NCBI GenBank assembly: GCA_964034945.1
Contig: OZ035962.1
Coordinates: 64,878,274-64,942,273, forward strand
DNA: 64,000 nucleotides
Direction of reading: 5' to 3'
Origin: Chrysopilus asiliformis
Taxonomy: Eukaryota; Arthropoda; Insecta; Diptera; Rhagionidae
The translations under genes were made by a program, and so were the position numbers. Each line of letters starts with the position of its first letter. Position 1 is the first letter of the stretch. Below are positions 11,066-23,040 of this stretch, one piece after another. The notes under the pieces were generated by a model. It did not search any database. It was given only the letters and a program-made list of their open reading frames with translations, and was not told the origin of the DNA.

Positions 11066-11192
11066 CTAAAAACCTGCTCCTGGCAACGCAGATCATTTTG
11101 CAAAAAACCGCGTAAAAATCGGTCCAGTCGTTTTTGAGTTTTGTAATCACAAACAGACAAACAAACATCCATTTTTATATATATAGATAATT
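11056..11192. repeat. 3'-type tail of a dispersed element following the array
   Basis: The last array unit is fused to a segment containing CGTAAAAATCGGTCCAGTCG, then ACAGACAAACAAACATCC, and ends in TATATATATAGAT. This tail form is common at the end of interspersed repeats in insects. Together with the head at about 6750-6773 (ATATAGTGTACTAGCAGACC), it suggests the array is internal to a single dispersed element. Confidence 0.5.
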
Positions 11193-11900
11193 TATGTAGT
11201 TTCTATTTATACTCGTAATAGGACATGTTTTTAATAAATAAAAGGATTTCTTTTTTATATTTGATTTGAAAAAATGCAATATTTAGTGAAATGAATTTGT
11301 GTTTAGGTCGCAGGTAGCTTTACTGTTGCAAGTTTTCGTTTCGAATTAAAGTGTAAAACAGAAATAAAGTGAGAAAATGTAGGAAATGCTATTATGTAGG
11401 AAATGATAATGTAGATTTTACTAGCCAGAAAATCTTTTGAAACCTGTGTAACTATTCAATGCTTAATTTTCCGTGAATAAGGTTTTTTATAGCTGACTTT
11501 GGATGATATGAACTTGGTTCAAATGTGTTTAGGTCAGAATGGTGTTTCGCATCACCATTGACCTATTGAGTAACACAATAGAAAACAGAACGAAATATAT
11601 GTAAGTTTGAAATTTACCGAAGGAGTATGATTTAAGCAAACACTTTAGTTTTCTTTCACAAAATCCTTTGGACTAAATTTCGTTAAACCAGATGCTTTTT
11701 CTAAAAAAAAATTAAAAAAAAGCTTTTTTTTAAAAAATGCACCAAATGGAAAAAATTTTTTTTTGGGCATTTTTTATGCTTTTATCTCGCTTTTATTTCT
11801 GATACACATGTTTTTTTTCCTTTTTAGTGATTTATTTTTAAAAAAAAGTCCTTTTTTAAATTGTTATTTAAATTTTTTTTCTCGCCACTCGATTTTTTCC
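11193..11900. other. AT-rich spacer
   Basis: Long A/T runs and no open frame over 60 codons. Nothing recognised. Confidence 0.5.
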
Positions 11901-12057
11901 CAGAAAATTTGAAGAAAAGGATAATCACGCATGTGTGCAAAATTTCAAGTCAATCGGATTAATGGAAGTGGGTCAAAATTAAATTGCAAGATTTTGCCCT
12001 GACAGACAGACGAAGAGACAGACAGATACGAAAGCGAGCTAAATAAAAGCAATTCCA
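11900..12057 (+). repeat. Dispersed repeat, second copy at 27355-27490
   Basis: Shares the phrases TTAATGGAAGTGGGTCAAAA, ATTGCAAGATTT, GACAGACAGATACGAAA and CTAAATAAAAGC with 27355-27490. The short GACA microsatellite near the end resembles that of the 600-bp family at 29-47 kb, but the flanks differ. Confidence 0.6.
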
Positions 12058-12093
12058 TTTTATTCAAAAACTTGCTGAATACTATTCACTCCG

Positions 12094-12477
12094 TAATGCG
12101 GCAGTCACATGACGCTGTTTTGCCAGGCTGTTAGCAGCCGTTTCAGCAGCACCGTGTGAACCCTAGTAGGCTGCTACTAACAGCAGCAGCGCGATGATTT
12201 TAGCAGCGCTATTGAAGTAGAGACCGTTCTACTTTGCCAGCGCTACTAGGGATCACGTGACCCTGTCGCATGGTTTCTGAGCTGTCAAAAGTCTGATAAG
12301 TGGAAAAGTTTGTTTATTTTAAGTTGTTATTTTACGTTTATTAATTCAAATTTGTGTGTTTGAATTAATAAACGTAAATTTGTGTGTTTGAATTAATAAA
12401 GCTGTTGCTATTTGCCAGCGCTACTAACCCAATATCTAGCAGCGCTGGCAAAACAGCGCCGTGTGACTGCCGCATAA
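12094..12477. mobile_element. TAA-flanked MITE, 378 bp
   Basis: Element 12097-12474 has TIRs of about 30 bp starting TGCGGCAGTCACA and continuing CGCTGTTTTGCCAG. TAA is duplicated outside both ends (12094-12096 and 12475-12477). CAGCGCT / CAGCAGC words recur subterminally. A short tandem duplication of TTTGTGTGTTTGAATTAATA sits in the middle (about 12350-12400). Non-coding; PIF/Harbinger-like by target site. Confidence 0.8.
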
Positions 12478-13220
12478 CTAGACAAATATATTATATCATC
12501 AAGTGCGATTAATTAACGATTCCCTAAAATAAGAAACTTATAGTTTGCGCGTTGTTGGCGCAAAATAGACAACCGTTATGATAAAATGCATTGTGCATGC
12601 ATAAATGATAAAATTTATAAAGCCAAAATTTATTAAAATTAAACAAATGGAATTTTTTTTCCCCGAACCGAAAATTTATGCTTGCAATTGACAAGAAAAC
12701 ACCTTACAGACTTAATCTTATGGCAAGTCATTTCTTTTTGCTTAATGAAATCCATTTCCCAAAGGAGTCTGGCTGATATAGCAGCCATACGAAACCAACA
12801 CAATAACTTCATCCATGGCTTTAGTTCTTATGTGGGGAAATTCATCATTGTGGCATCTTACCACCGTGACTATGAATCTGCTCGTAAAAGAATGAAAATC
12901 AAAATTATGTGTTGTTGAGATTTTCCCTACTATTAATACTTTACACGAGAATATAAGGAACAAATTACATATCATTGCTATTTTCAACATCCATCAGTCT
13001 TCTTTCGAGGATGTTCATTCCTTGCGACTTCCTAGATTCGATGTGATAGCATTTCTAAATGCATATACATACTATTGTGCTCAAAATGTATCGGGATTGG
13101 TTTTCTAAAATGAAAAATTCTTATTTATTATTCTAAATATATTTCATCGCCTTCAAAGTTCAATACAATTCGACACTATTAGATATAATGCTCTATTCGA
13201 TACAATGCACCTATGCTAAT
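12478..13220. other. AT-rich spacer with two unassigned open frames
   Basis: Overlapping frames of 78 residues (plus, 12682-12918) and 82 residues (minus, 12742-12990) show no motif I recognise. I do not call either a gene. Confidence 0.35.
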
Positions 13221-13224
13221 TATT

Positions 13225-13690
13225 TTTCCAATTCACAAAACAGCCCACAAATCACTCTCAGGAATAGCCTTCAAAGCTTGCAGCGATTTACGTTGTATCT
13301 CTACTACAGTCTCGAAACGACGCAGGAGACAGTCTTTTGAGTTTAGGGAATAGCAAGAAGTCACACGGTGCTAAATCAGGCGAAAACGGTGGCTACAGGA
13401 CGAAGTGCGTCGAATTTTTCGCGTAGTGGTCTCGAAGAACCAATGCAGGGTTAGTAGGTGCATTATCGTGATGCAAAACCAAAAGTTGTCCGCTCATAAT
13501 TCCGGTCGCTTTTTCATATAACACTCATATAATATTCCTTGTTAATAGTCTGGACGGAAAGAATTTATTGAGCACTACATCACGGCAATCGAAGAAAACT
13601 TTTCACATGACCTTGATTTTCGAACGACTTTGGTGTGATCTGTGGATACAAGAACGACCTCTCATTGGATTTTACCTATTTTACATTTCA
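13225..13690 (-). pseudogene. mariner transposase relic (DD34D)
   Basis: On the minus strand the C-terminal half of a mariner-type transposase can be read with frameshifts and stops. Visible motifs include HHDNAPTNPALVLRDHYAK (about 13474-13418) and PPFSPDLAPCDFLLFPKLK (about 13390-13335). The second and third catalytic aspartates are separated by 34 residues with one stop between, which is the mariner signature. Weaker similarity (KVMWKVFFDCRDVV) continues to about 13600. No TIRs were found, and the copy is old. Confidence 0.8.
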
Positions 13691-14625
13691 AAATTACGAC
13701 AAAATATGTAATTTTTGATTTAAATTTCAGATAGACGAAACTTGGAAGCTTTAACCTTTTGCATCAGTATTGGCTCCAACATGAAAAATTCCACTATTTG
13801 TTAATGTTTTATTTAACGCCGAATAAATTTTTTTAATTCTGGAATTTATATTTTTCTTTATTTTTAAAATTGACAAAATTTTTGTTCAAATAGAACGATT
13901 GATTTTATAATATTAATTAAAAAAAATTATTTTTGTTTTATTTTATAAGATTTGCAAAAAAATGTGTCTTATTGACAAAAATTTTGTCCATACGACAAAA
14001 TTTTTTTATTATATGAATAAAACAATTCACCTGTTTCTGATGGGTTTTCAGGGCAAACATGCCTGACCTATTGGGTGGAAATTGGATGTGAAAACATCCA
14101 CAAAAATAATATAATATTTTTGTTATATAAAAACTTAATATTCTTTATTTAATTATAATAAGGGTATTCATGTAACCAGATAAGGTTAATTATTGCATAT
14201 TTTTATGCGGAGTGTATAATGAAGACTGCAATTAATTTTGTAAATCGATAAGCTGTTCTGCAGTTTACTTTCTACTCCCACAATATTAGAAGTGGAAAAT
14301 GCTGACAGCCGGTGATTAATTAAAATTATTTAAAGTATGGGAATAAATGTAACTACAGAAATTTTTATTGTTGCAGCACAATCTCTGGAATTCTCTGTAT
14401 TCGACATTTTCGTAATTGTAGGAAGTTGTTTCCACATCTAATTCGTCGCGTATAAAATAAAATATTTTCCATTTATGAGGTGGTAAATTTACCCACTTTA
14501 CGAGGTATTTCTGCGATGGTATTAAGTATATAAAAACAGTAAATCAAAAAACTCACTACAAAAAAAAAGCGGTCTTTCGAAGATTATTCGAAACTTTAAG
14601 TGATATTTTTTCCCGATAAACAACG
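13691..14625. other. AT-rich spacer
   Basis: Very AT-rich, with repeated TTTTGTC / GACAAAATTTTT words around 13860-14010. No open frame or TIR element recognised. Confidence 0.4.
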
Positions 14626-15266
14626 TACAGGGTAGTCCAAATGAGACTGAACGGTTCAAAATATCAATAACTTTTTAATTTTTATAATTTTTTATATTTT
14701 TTTTTGGGACTTATAACACGTTTATTGCTTTCAGAACAGTCTAATAATAGAACAGTCTATTATTTTTCAGAACAGTCTAAAGTTTTAACTCAACGAAAAT
14801 ATCGCAGAATTTTAATGTCCAGCTGCAACATGATTAGGAACTTCGTTTCCCGCGTTGAGGAACAGGGCGCAGTGGCAGACTTAAGCAGCTGTGGAGGTTG
14901 TACTGCAGAGTGTAAATGATGACTCATCTGCCTCCACTTGATAACCCAACCATAGGGTTCCTGCAAGATGGAACCACTGCACATACAGCAGCAGCCAAAA
15001 TGGAACTTTGTCGTGAAGTGTTTAATGACTGAATAATTTCAAAAAAGTCCGATTTTGCTTTGCCACCTCGTTCACCAGTTTTGACGCCTTCTGATTTTTT
15101 TTTGTGGGGCTATTTGAAAGGGCTGTTGTATATTAACAAACCTCAAATAATTCAACTTTTTTCCTGCGGCGCAAATTGTTCACTTTTGATCTCTTATAAA
15201 TATATCAGTGTGGTTTTCGAACATAATCTTATGATACTTAATAAATTTTTTTTGCAACACTTTGTA
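14626..15266 (+). mobile_element. Internally deleted Tc1/mariner-superfamily element with DD41D transposase relic
   Basis: The left end CAGGGTAGTCCAAATGAGAC (from 14628) follows TA (14626-14627). An imperfect counterpart ending GCAACACTTTG lies next to TA at 15265-15266. From about 14775 a helix-turn-helix region is readable (KVLTQRKYRRI, then MIRNFVSRVEEQGAVADL). At 14958 the catalytic part resumes: FLQDGTTAHTAAAKMEL, and after one stop LPPRSPVLTPSDFFLWGY. I count 41 residues between the last two catalytic aspartates (codons at 14967 and 15093), the spacing of the DD41D lineage. The central part of the transposase is deleted. Confidence 0.78.
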
Positions 15267-15654
15267 TCCAGTAATTAAGGGGGTACGCGAGTAAAAACTA
15301 GCTAGTAATTTACGCCGCCGAAAAAGGTTGGGAAATACTGGGCTATATTACAATCAGATATATCAGTAACTTAGATACCAAATTTTATCAACAAACAGAG
15401 AAAAAACGACAAAAAATATTGAAGCAAGTCGTAGTGTTGTTACTCTTAAATTTTTGCTTGCTAGAAGTTTTTTTTAATAATCAATTTTATGTAGTCTCGA
15501 TCGTTAATTGATTAAACTTTCCGAATAATCTCGGGTTATCCAGACGTTACATGAGATGAAATCAAATAACATTGACAACTTTTTCTTTATTGCATGTCTC
15601 AATAATTTTTTTTGGTCATTTAAGAACTAATACTAAATAGCTTTCAAATGTTAT

Positions 15655-16158
15655 ATCAGGGAGGCTCTCCATTACCATGATTTTTCCCAACTGCTAAAAA
15701 ATAGAGACCAATTTATACGAAGATACCTTAATGAGAAGGGGACTGAAAACACATACTGTCACTGTAAGCGAATAGTAAGCACGGACACATTCAAAGTGTT
15801 ATTATAGCATAGCTGTCATTTTTCTAGGTCAAGATTTATGTAAACAGAAGTTCGAACAAAATTTACTGTTCCAGTGTTGCACTGGATTCCGAACAAGGCA
15901 AGAAAATGATTTTACTGAAAGCAAAATAATATTAAAACTTTCAAATCTTTGATGAAAAAGTTGTCATCGCCTGTGGCGTGTAGTGATTGAAACACACTTA
16001 CGAATGCGCCTCTATCCCTGTAATAAGGGTGAGCCCTTATCCATTTTACAACATTTTCTTGTAAGTTTTAAGGTTATGATAGAGTGTCATATTGTTGCTT
16101 GAAAATAATACGGTTCTACAGCTTTATTGATATGCCAATTTGAATCTTATACCGATAG
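15655..16158 (+). mobile_element. Left part of a second copy of the 50.4-kb TAA MITE
   Basis: Shares CTCCATTACCATGA, TTTTCCCAACTGC, GTAAGC..ATAGTAAGCACGG and ATGCCAATTTGAA with the intact MITE at 50446-50914. The similarity breaks at about 16158 and resumes at 17758 (TTAAGGTTTGATATGATTGC). About 1.6 kb has therefore been inserted into this copy. Confidence 0.7.
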
Positions 16159-17173
16159 CACAGAATACAGAAGACAAACCACCATACATTAAATGAGTCA
16201 AAAACCCATATAACCGAAAACGAAAAACCCAGAAATACCCAGAGCTGGGCATTCTAATTGGCTAGAAAAATCTGAAATTTTTGGAGTACAAAGAATGAAC
16301 AAGCAATATTACCACAAAGGAATCTAATAAATGTGAAACAGAGAAAGAAATATAGTATCAAACATAAGAGACGCAAGGGCCTTACCAGATGAGCTAGATG
16401 AGAAATGTATTTTTTTCTTAGAAATTAAACAGTTGTAAAATAAGTTGTACAATATTTTCGTCTGAATATAGAAAACTAGAAATTCAATCGAAACTGGTAA
16501 TGCATTTTTTTCGAACGTCGTAGTTGCTTTGAAATTAGAATCATGTCGTTTGTAAAATGATTTGGACAGACCGAAGATTTGATATCAATTCTTTTCAATT
16601 ATTTTCTGACAATTTAAATTCAGAATCCAATTTCAACCTAAAGTGATGAGTTTTGGTATGTTTATAAGAAATGGTGGTAAAAACAGATTTTAATTTTTAA
16701 ATTTCCCGCCTCTCAAATATACATAATATCAACAACAACAACATCGGAATTGGCGATGCTGCGGATTGTCTTTTTCAGTTGGATCCGATGGGAGACGTGT
16801 CGCGTAAATTTCCGTTTTGATTGTTCTCCCATTTTCCAGTGCAATCATTAAAAGATTTAAAATAAGTTAAATTTTAACTTTCTTTGTCTCGAAAAAGTGA
16901 CAAACAATCACCACATGATGGAACACAGCAAGATATCCGGCGTTTACCGGTGTTCATTTTTTTGTGATTTACTGTGAAATGAAGTGATGTGATAATCACC
17001 CAATTTCTAGTTTAGCATTTTTGCATACAAATTCGTGTGTTTTGCTGAGATTTTATTATTCATTTAACACACAAAATACAATGCGAAATGTAAAAATCAT
17101 GATCAGCTGTTTCAGTTTTGTTTATAAATTTACGGTTACGAGCATAGAGTAAAGAGCACATATTATATTCATA

Positions 17174-17584
17174 GGTTAGAGCAGTGGTTCTTAACCTGAG
17201 TTGGATCGAACCCCAGGGGTTCGGTGAGTCAGTCTCCGGGGTTCAGCGGAGGTCAAAACACACACTTTTTGTTTTTATGTGAAAATCATGTTATAATGGT
17301 TTTGTTCTTTGTTCTTAATGGTTTTGTTCTTTGTTCTTAATGGTTTTGTTCTTTGTTTTTAATGGTTTTGTTCTTTGTTCTTAATGGTTTTGTTATTTGT
17401 TCTTAATGGTTTTGTTCTTTAATGGTTTTGTTCATTTTGTGCACCTATGTATAAATATATACCTATGTTTTGAATTTGAAAAAATTATATTTTATTTTTC
17501 CAATTAAGAAGGGTTCGGTGAACGCGCATATGAAACTGGTGGGGGTCAGTACCTCCAAAATGGTTAAGAACCACTGGGTTAGAG
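17174..17584. mobile_element. hAT MITE with perfect 8-bp TSD
   Basis: Element 17182-17576 (395 bp). The ends are CAGTGGTTCTTAACC and GGTTAAGAACCACTG, exact complements and a classic hAT terminus. The 8-bp duplication GGTTAGAG is perfect at 17174-17181 and 17577-17584. The interior contains a 22-bp tandem repeat (17290-17440) and a G-rich segment. No coding sequence. Confidence 0.95.
17290..17440 (+). repeat. 22-bp tandem repeat inside the hAT MITE
   Basis: About six units of AATGGTTTTGTTCTTTGTTC, nearly identical to each other. It arose within the MITE, since the array lies between its TIRs. Confidence 0.9.
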
Positions 17585-17674
17585 TAAACAGAGGTTACTA
17601 GAGTAAACAGCACACTCTAGTGTTTTCTGCCTATGAATATGATGCTCTTTAGCTCTTATGGGTTAAATTGGGTT

Positions 17675-17757
17675 AGAATACAGAAGACAAACTCGAAAAT
17701 AACCCAATTCAACATAATTAAATTGGATTATTTTCGAGTTTGTCTTCTGTATTCTGT
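17675..17757. repeat. Foldback hairpin
   Basis: Arms of about 34 bp (from GAATACAGAAGACAAACTCG at 17677 and its complement ending at about 17754) surround a loop of roughly 15 bp. This forms the right end of the 16159-17757 insertion. Confidence 0.8.
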
Positions 17758-17859
17758 GCCCTTAAGGTTTGATATGATTGCTATAAAATGAAGGTTTTTG
17801 ACAGTAAAACGTCTATAATTGAGACAAAGCTGGCATCAAATATTTGGATCGGACGGACT

Positions 17860-19750
17860 TTTGTTGGGCCTTTAGACGCAGACTTTTTAACAAACGTATT
17901 TTGGTTACATTATTTCCGCTGAATAATCACCACCGCTAATAAAATTATAATCGGAAACCCAAACAACAATTACAGTTGACAAAATATTTAAAACCATAGC
18001 AACGAAACGCATAGCAAAGAAACACCTTAACAATCAATTAGTTCGTCTTTTCCTATCGTTATTCCCACAGTACCCCGTTCCGTCCAACTTTAACGAAACG
18101 AACGAAAACACGTCGCCTTTAAACAGGCTCTAAGGCAGGTATTATCTTTCCGTTGAGTGGATAAGGTTGTTTTGTTTTTTGATTCGATTCCAAATAAATA
18201 GTAACAATAAATCAAAAAAACGTCAAAATGCAATGAGTGTACTCAGAAAATATAAAACAACCTAAGAGTGTAGTCCATTGAGTAGAGTAAAGTTTTATTT
18301 ATTCATACAAAATTCGAGCTTTACTCAAATAAATTTACTCACTCAGAATGCACTCACTTTGGTCAGAAACACGAATTTTTATTTATACGGCCCAATATAT
18401 CAGTTTTTTGCATCTATTTGATTTAATTATATTTCTAAATTTTGATTTTCATAACCACAAACCAATCATTTGAAATAATCCGATCAGTGATAATTTACAC
18501 CTGAAGTAATGATAATAACTTACCGTAATTTGAATAATCTGACGAGAAACTTAATACGTTATTAAATAAATTAATTAAAAAATAAATTTGAAACTCATCA
18601 ACAAAACAAATCAACATTTTTTTTTAGTTTTTCTAAAAGCATTCACCGCAAAATGTATTAAGTCTTAGAAAGCAAGGAGAAAGCCCTAATGTATGATAAC
18701 CTTAATCAAACCAAGCAGTCATTCATTACTAATGCAGAACAAATATCCAACATAGAAGGTAGTTGTTCCTGCAGTACCATTGGTCTGTTATATGAATAGC
18801 CCCAATAGGTATCCCTTATTTTCATCTTGCAGAAACCATCTACAATAAGCACAGGCATCGTAGCTCCTTCTTACTTTGCCTTATTTCTTGATAACGTTAT
18901 GTCTGTATGGCGTAGTAGTATATATATTCGCATGATGGTATACATATACGTAAAGGTATTTGTACATATATGAGTATAGAATCCACAAATAATTTTAATA
19001 GGAAACTGAAACAAACCAATATACTTACACAGAAATTCCTTTGAGATTAGGTTTGCCTAAATTCAGTTCGGTCATTTAAAATTAAAACATTGAGGCGTTC
19101 ATAGTCCTTGAAAATATCCGATCGGGAATCCTATCGAAATGTTAATTTTATGGATTCACGACCACAAAAATTCTCAAATTGTGTATCATCTTAAATATTT
19201 GATTTAAACAAATATGAGTATGGAGTAATTTGGACGGTTCAAATACAAAAAAAAGGTTATTTTGTTAAAAGTTAACCGTGAAAGAATCTATACGAAAGCC
19301 CGGCAAGGAACTACTAAAAAAAACTTTCCCATCGGTCCATTCATTCAAGTTCTTGGCCTAGGGCCGTAATGCACGGAAATGACCTCAGTACACGGTTAGT
19401 GTTAGAAAATTTTTACACAGAGTGGAGGTTAAATGAATGGGATAAAGGTTTCTGAGAAAGGATCTGGGATCTCGCCGATAAAAAGTGTTAACGGGAAATC
19501 TCGGAAATTAGTTGGTAAATTTTCCGGGATTTCCCATATACAATTTATGATGACTGATGAAAAAAAAGAATATGGTGGACTATCTTTGGGAGTACTATAA
19601 GAATTATTAGAAGAATCAAATTATAAGCAGACGAATCAAAATATAATCAGACGATGAATTTAAATTAGTAAACTGGGACAGCGGGTTTTGAATCAATCGA
19701 GATTTTTCCCATCAAAACAAAAAAATATTCTTCTTATTATCACTTTCCTC
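17860..19750. other. AT-rich spacer, no gene recognised
   Basis: No open frame above 60 codons. A loose inverted similarity around 18280-18350 (GAGTAAA / TTTACTC) and short (TA)n tracts near 18920-18970 are the only structure noticed. Confidence 0.5.
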
Positions 19751-19756
19751 TTCTAT

Positions 19757-20165
19757 AGAAAAATCGTAGTTTTCTATCAACTATTGGAAAAGTAACGGGT
19801 ACCTCCCATACACTTTAAAAATAAAATACAGTTTTATGAAAATCGAAACCTAAGAGCTTTTGGAAAAAAATGAATATGACAAAATATATATGAATATGAC
19901 AAAGGATATAAAATTTTCTACATTTTCGCTTCAAAGGTATATTTTGTATCACTAACGGTTTTCAAGATATTTGAAAAAAATTGAGTTTTTTGAAAATCTC
20001 TCAAAAACTATGCACTTTTATGAAAAACTGTATATAACCAAATTTATAGGAAATAAAATTTCCGGCGTTTTTTTCCTTTTAACGATTTTTATGTATCTTT
20101 AACGGTTTTCAAGACGGTTGAAAAAACGGGTTTTCCCGAAACTAAATATTGCAAGAGAAAATTTT
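19757..20165 (-). repeat. Dispersed repeat, inverse copy of 60350-61145
   Basis: Reverse-complement similarity to the repeat near 60.7-61.1 kb. Shared landmarks are the CTTTCCTC..TATAG end, CGTAGTTTTCTATCAAC, TTAACGGTTTTCAAGA and CCCGAAACTAAATATTGCAA. Non-coding. Confidence 0.6.
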
Positions 20166-20319
20166 GTGTTAATCACAACTGATATTTTTTTTGCAAATAT
20201 TTTTTCTTCAAAATATTTTTTTAAGAAAAGTTTTTTTTTAATATTAACAGGAAAAAATTAAAAATATTTCATAGAAAGAAAAATAATAACATCAAAAATT
20301 TTATTTATAGAAAAAAAAA

Positions 20320-20620
20320 ATGTCAACTAGAAAATCTAGTTGAATTAACTAGGAAATCTAGTTAAATTACGAATGAAGAGGTAATCGTTTAATTAGGGAA
20401 TTTTTTAAATTTCATATTTTTTTATATAACTAAAATATTAATTGTTGATTTTATTAAATGCTTAAATACATATTTATTTTTTAGATATAATTAATTTTTA
20501 TACAATAAATCAACCAGAAAATATAGTTACAGAAAATTCAGCTAAAACTGTCCAAAACAACTAGAAAATCTAGTTAAATTGCTTAACTAGATTCAATCTT
20601 AGTTACAGTTCACCAGAAAA
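20320..20620. repeat. Iterated palindrome TTAACTAGATTTTCTAGTT
   Basis: Copies of AACTAGAAAATCTAGTT occur at about 20323, 20345 and 20560, and TTAACTAGATT at about 20583. They bracket an AT-rich core. This resembles the palindromic subterminal arrays of the hAT elements at 31-34 kb, but no terminal motif or target duplication was found. Confidence 0.5.
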
Positions 20621-22920
20621 ATATTTGCTTTGTAGATGTTTTCGATCGGCTTAGAATAATGATCTTCCAATTGTATGAGTTTAATTGTTTTCGGATCGAT
20701 ACCGATGTATGATATACATATTATTTATTCCTGTTGAAAAAAAATCTCATCGGACAGAGTCGCTGAGACGATCCTTGAAATGTTTCCAAGTTTACAGTAC
20801 ATCAATGGTCTCCTACTCTTATTCTCCCTTAATACTAATTGATGTGTTCCTTTTCTAGGAACATACGGTATTTACTAATATTGATTTAAAGAAATTTAAA
20901 TATTGAGTCCAATATAAGAATAAGCAACACTAGCTTAAACACATATTGTTCTTCTCAGATTTGTGTGCTTTTAAGCTAGTTTGACTGCTGTCGTGAATGG
21001 CTGTAAATTCCTGTACAGTTAACATATTACAAACTTTTTATCGAGATCAAGTTTGTGACAGCAAATTAGTCTGTTGTAACGGAAATACCTAGCTATGTAT
21101 ACATAATAGTCACATATACCCATATTAAGGGCTACGTGGCGAATAATTTATTTATGGGGATCCGAGTACATTAGCCCTTTTCGTCGTTTGAAAAACGGTC
21201 CCACATAAATGCACTTGATACCTCATTTATAGGTGGCCCCATTGGGAGATATTAAATCACCGCATCGATACCCAATGCTGACCTTTAGTTTATAGACGAC
21301 CATTTTTTATTTTTACTTTTTCCTCCTTTAACAGTTTTACCTCGTCTCTTCAACGCCTGACTTTCATTGTAGTGCAAGATATCCGGAGCAATTTGTTAGA
21401 ACATTAGAGAACTGAATCTGACCAAAAAGGGTTACGAAAAAATTCATCCTTTAATGATAAAAAAGGAGCCAATGGAATACAATATTATAACATCCAGGAA
21501 TATAGCAATGAAGGGGATTTTTGTATGGATATGTAACAAATTTGGATTTGTTATTCTGGCATTTTATCATTTAGTTTTCACTTCTCGATGAAAATTAGAA
21601 AAAAATGTCTCAAATAGTTTTTATAAAACTGAGCAGAAATTTAATCGGTAGCATGTAGCAATGAAATAAAATACAGTCAATGACAAGCCTAGGCATAAAT
21701 ATTTAAGATTGTCCCACCTCTAAGGAATTTCACTGGAAATAAAACTTCAAGCCACGTAAATTATTAATGAATACTGGCAATAAAAAGAAGGTTCGTACGA
21801 CAGCCATCGAGTTGTTTGTAGGAAAAATTGGAATAAAAACTCAATGCTATGAGCCAGAAAGGGATAATAGGGGAGTAGGCAAAAAAAAAAATCAATTTGC
21901 AGGTTGATTGTAAAAACACCTCTATATACAGCGAGACAAAATTAAGGATATCTTAGAGTATCTATTAAAAATTTTAGTATATTGCGGTCTTTTTACTTTC
22001 TTGCTCCATTAAAACTATAGATTTTAATAAAGCTACACCAAATGCTCTTGCTTAGGCTTTTTTACATGCTTTTTTACAGTCGGCGTGTTAAATAGTTACT
22101 GAAAATGTGTACGTTTGATGTTGTTTTAATAAACGGGCAGTATGACATAAAAGATTAAATAATTATGTGCAAAAATGCTGAAGGTTGGTTATTTATAATG
22201 CGATCTAAAACTTGCGAAATGAACAAAACAAAATGTTTTCAGGTTCATTAATAAGAATCTGTTACGTGCTTTGAGTGTACTACCATTCGTGATCTGAGAC
22301 TCGGAACGACGAAATTATTTTATTCTTATGAATTGGGCACTTGACCGACACGCTTGCTTTTAACTTGGCGTTAGATCAGGGTTTGGGGTGGGTTGTTGTC
22401 ACAAGAATTCGCCTTAATCTCACCTAGTTATCTACACTTGAGCACAGATTTGGTTAAGTTCTTGAAATTTTTAGGTTCATTTAAATGATTTTAACAACCA
22501 TCATTTTTGTTTTGATGGCTTTCTTGTAAACAGCACACTTGAATTTTGCACATTATTCGGAAACGAACGAGACTATCATATGATGACTATAATTATTTCG
22601 ATTATCAAAGAATATATGTATATATATTGAAAGAAAAACTATCTTAAAACGTTTTTTATTTTTTATTCGTTATTGTAGACACAATTATTTAAATATAACT
22701 AAACCTTGTAAACGCATGAATTTTATATTTGTTACAAATTTTACAATTTAAATTACGCAGGATCATATTATTAATAGTTTAATTCTTGTACGGCTAATCA
22801 CCTAATTACTTTCTTCTACGGAGTATAATAAAGTATTGTATTCATGAAAAATTTCGACCTCTTAATTTTGCCTAAAAAACATTTCCCGATCACTCCTGAG
22901 TCGATTGGAGTCATATTTAA
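20621..22920. other. AT-rich spacer, no gene recognised
   Basis: No significant open frame, TIR or tandem repeat was seen in these 2.3 kb. Confidence 0.5.
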
Positions 22921-22930
22921 AAAATGTCTT

Positions 22931-23040
22931 TCTGTCTGTCAGTCTGTCTGTCAGTCTGTCTGTCAGTCTGTCTGTCAGTCTGTCTGTCAGTCTGTCTGTC
23001 AGTCTGTCTGTCAGTCTGTCTGTCAGTCTGTCAGTCTGTG
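22931..23040 (+). repeat. 12-bp tandem satellite (TCTGTCTGTCAG)n
   Basis: About nine near-perfect units. The open frames across it on both strands encode SVCQ or DRLT repeats and are artefacts of a unit length divisible by three. Confidence 0.97.

Larger units (their letters stand above)
16159..17757. mobile_element. Insertion with inverted ends CAGAATACAGAAGACAAAC
   Basis: Comparison with the uninterrupted MITE at 50.7 kb defines this 1.6-kb insert. Its left end CACAGAATACAGAAGACAAAC is repeated in inverse orientation at 17737-17757. A third copy at 17675-17694 makes a hairpin with the right end. The interior has no coding frame I recognise and is itself interrupted by the hAT MITE at 17182-17576. 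The target duplication is not clear. Confidence 0.6.
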
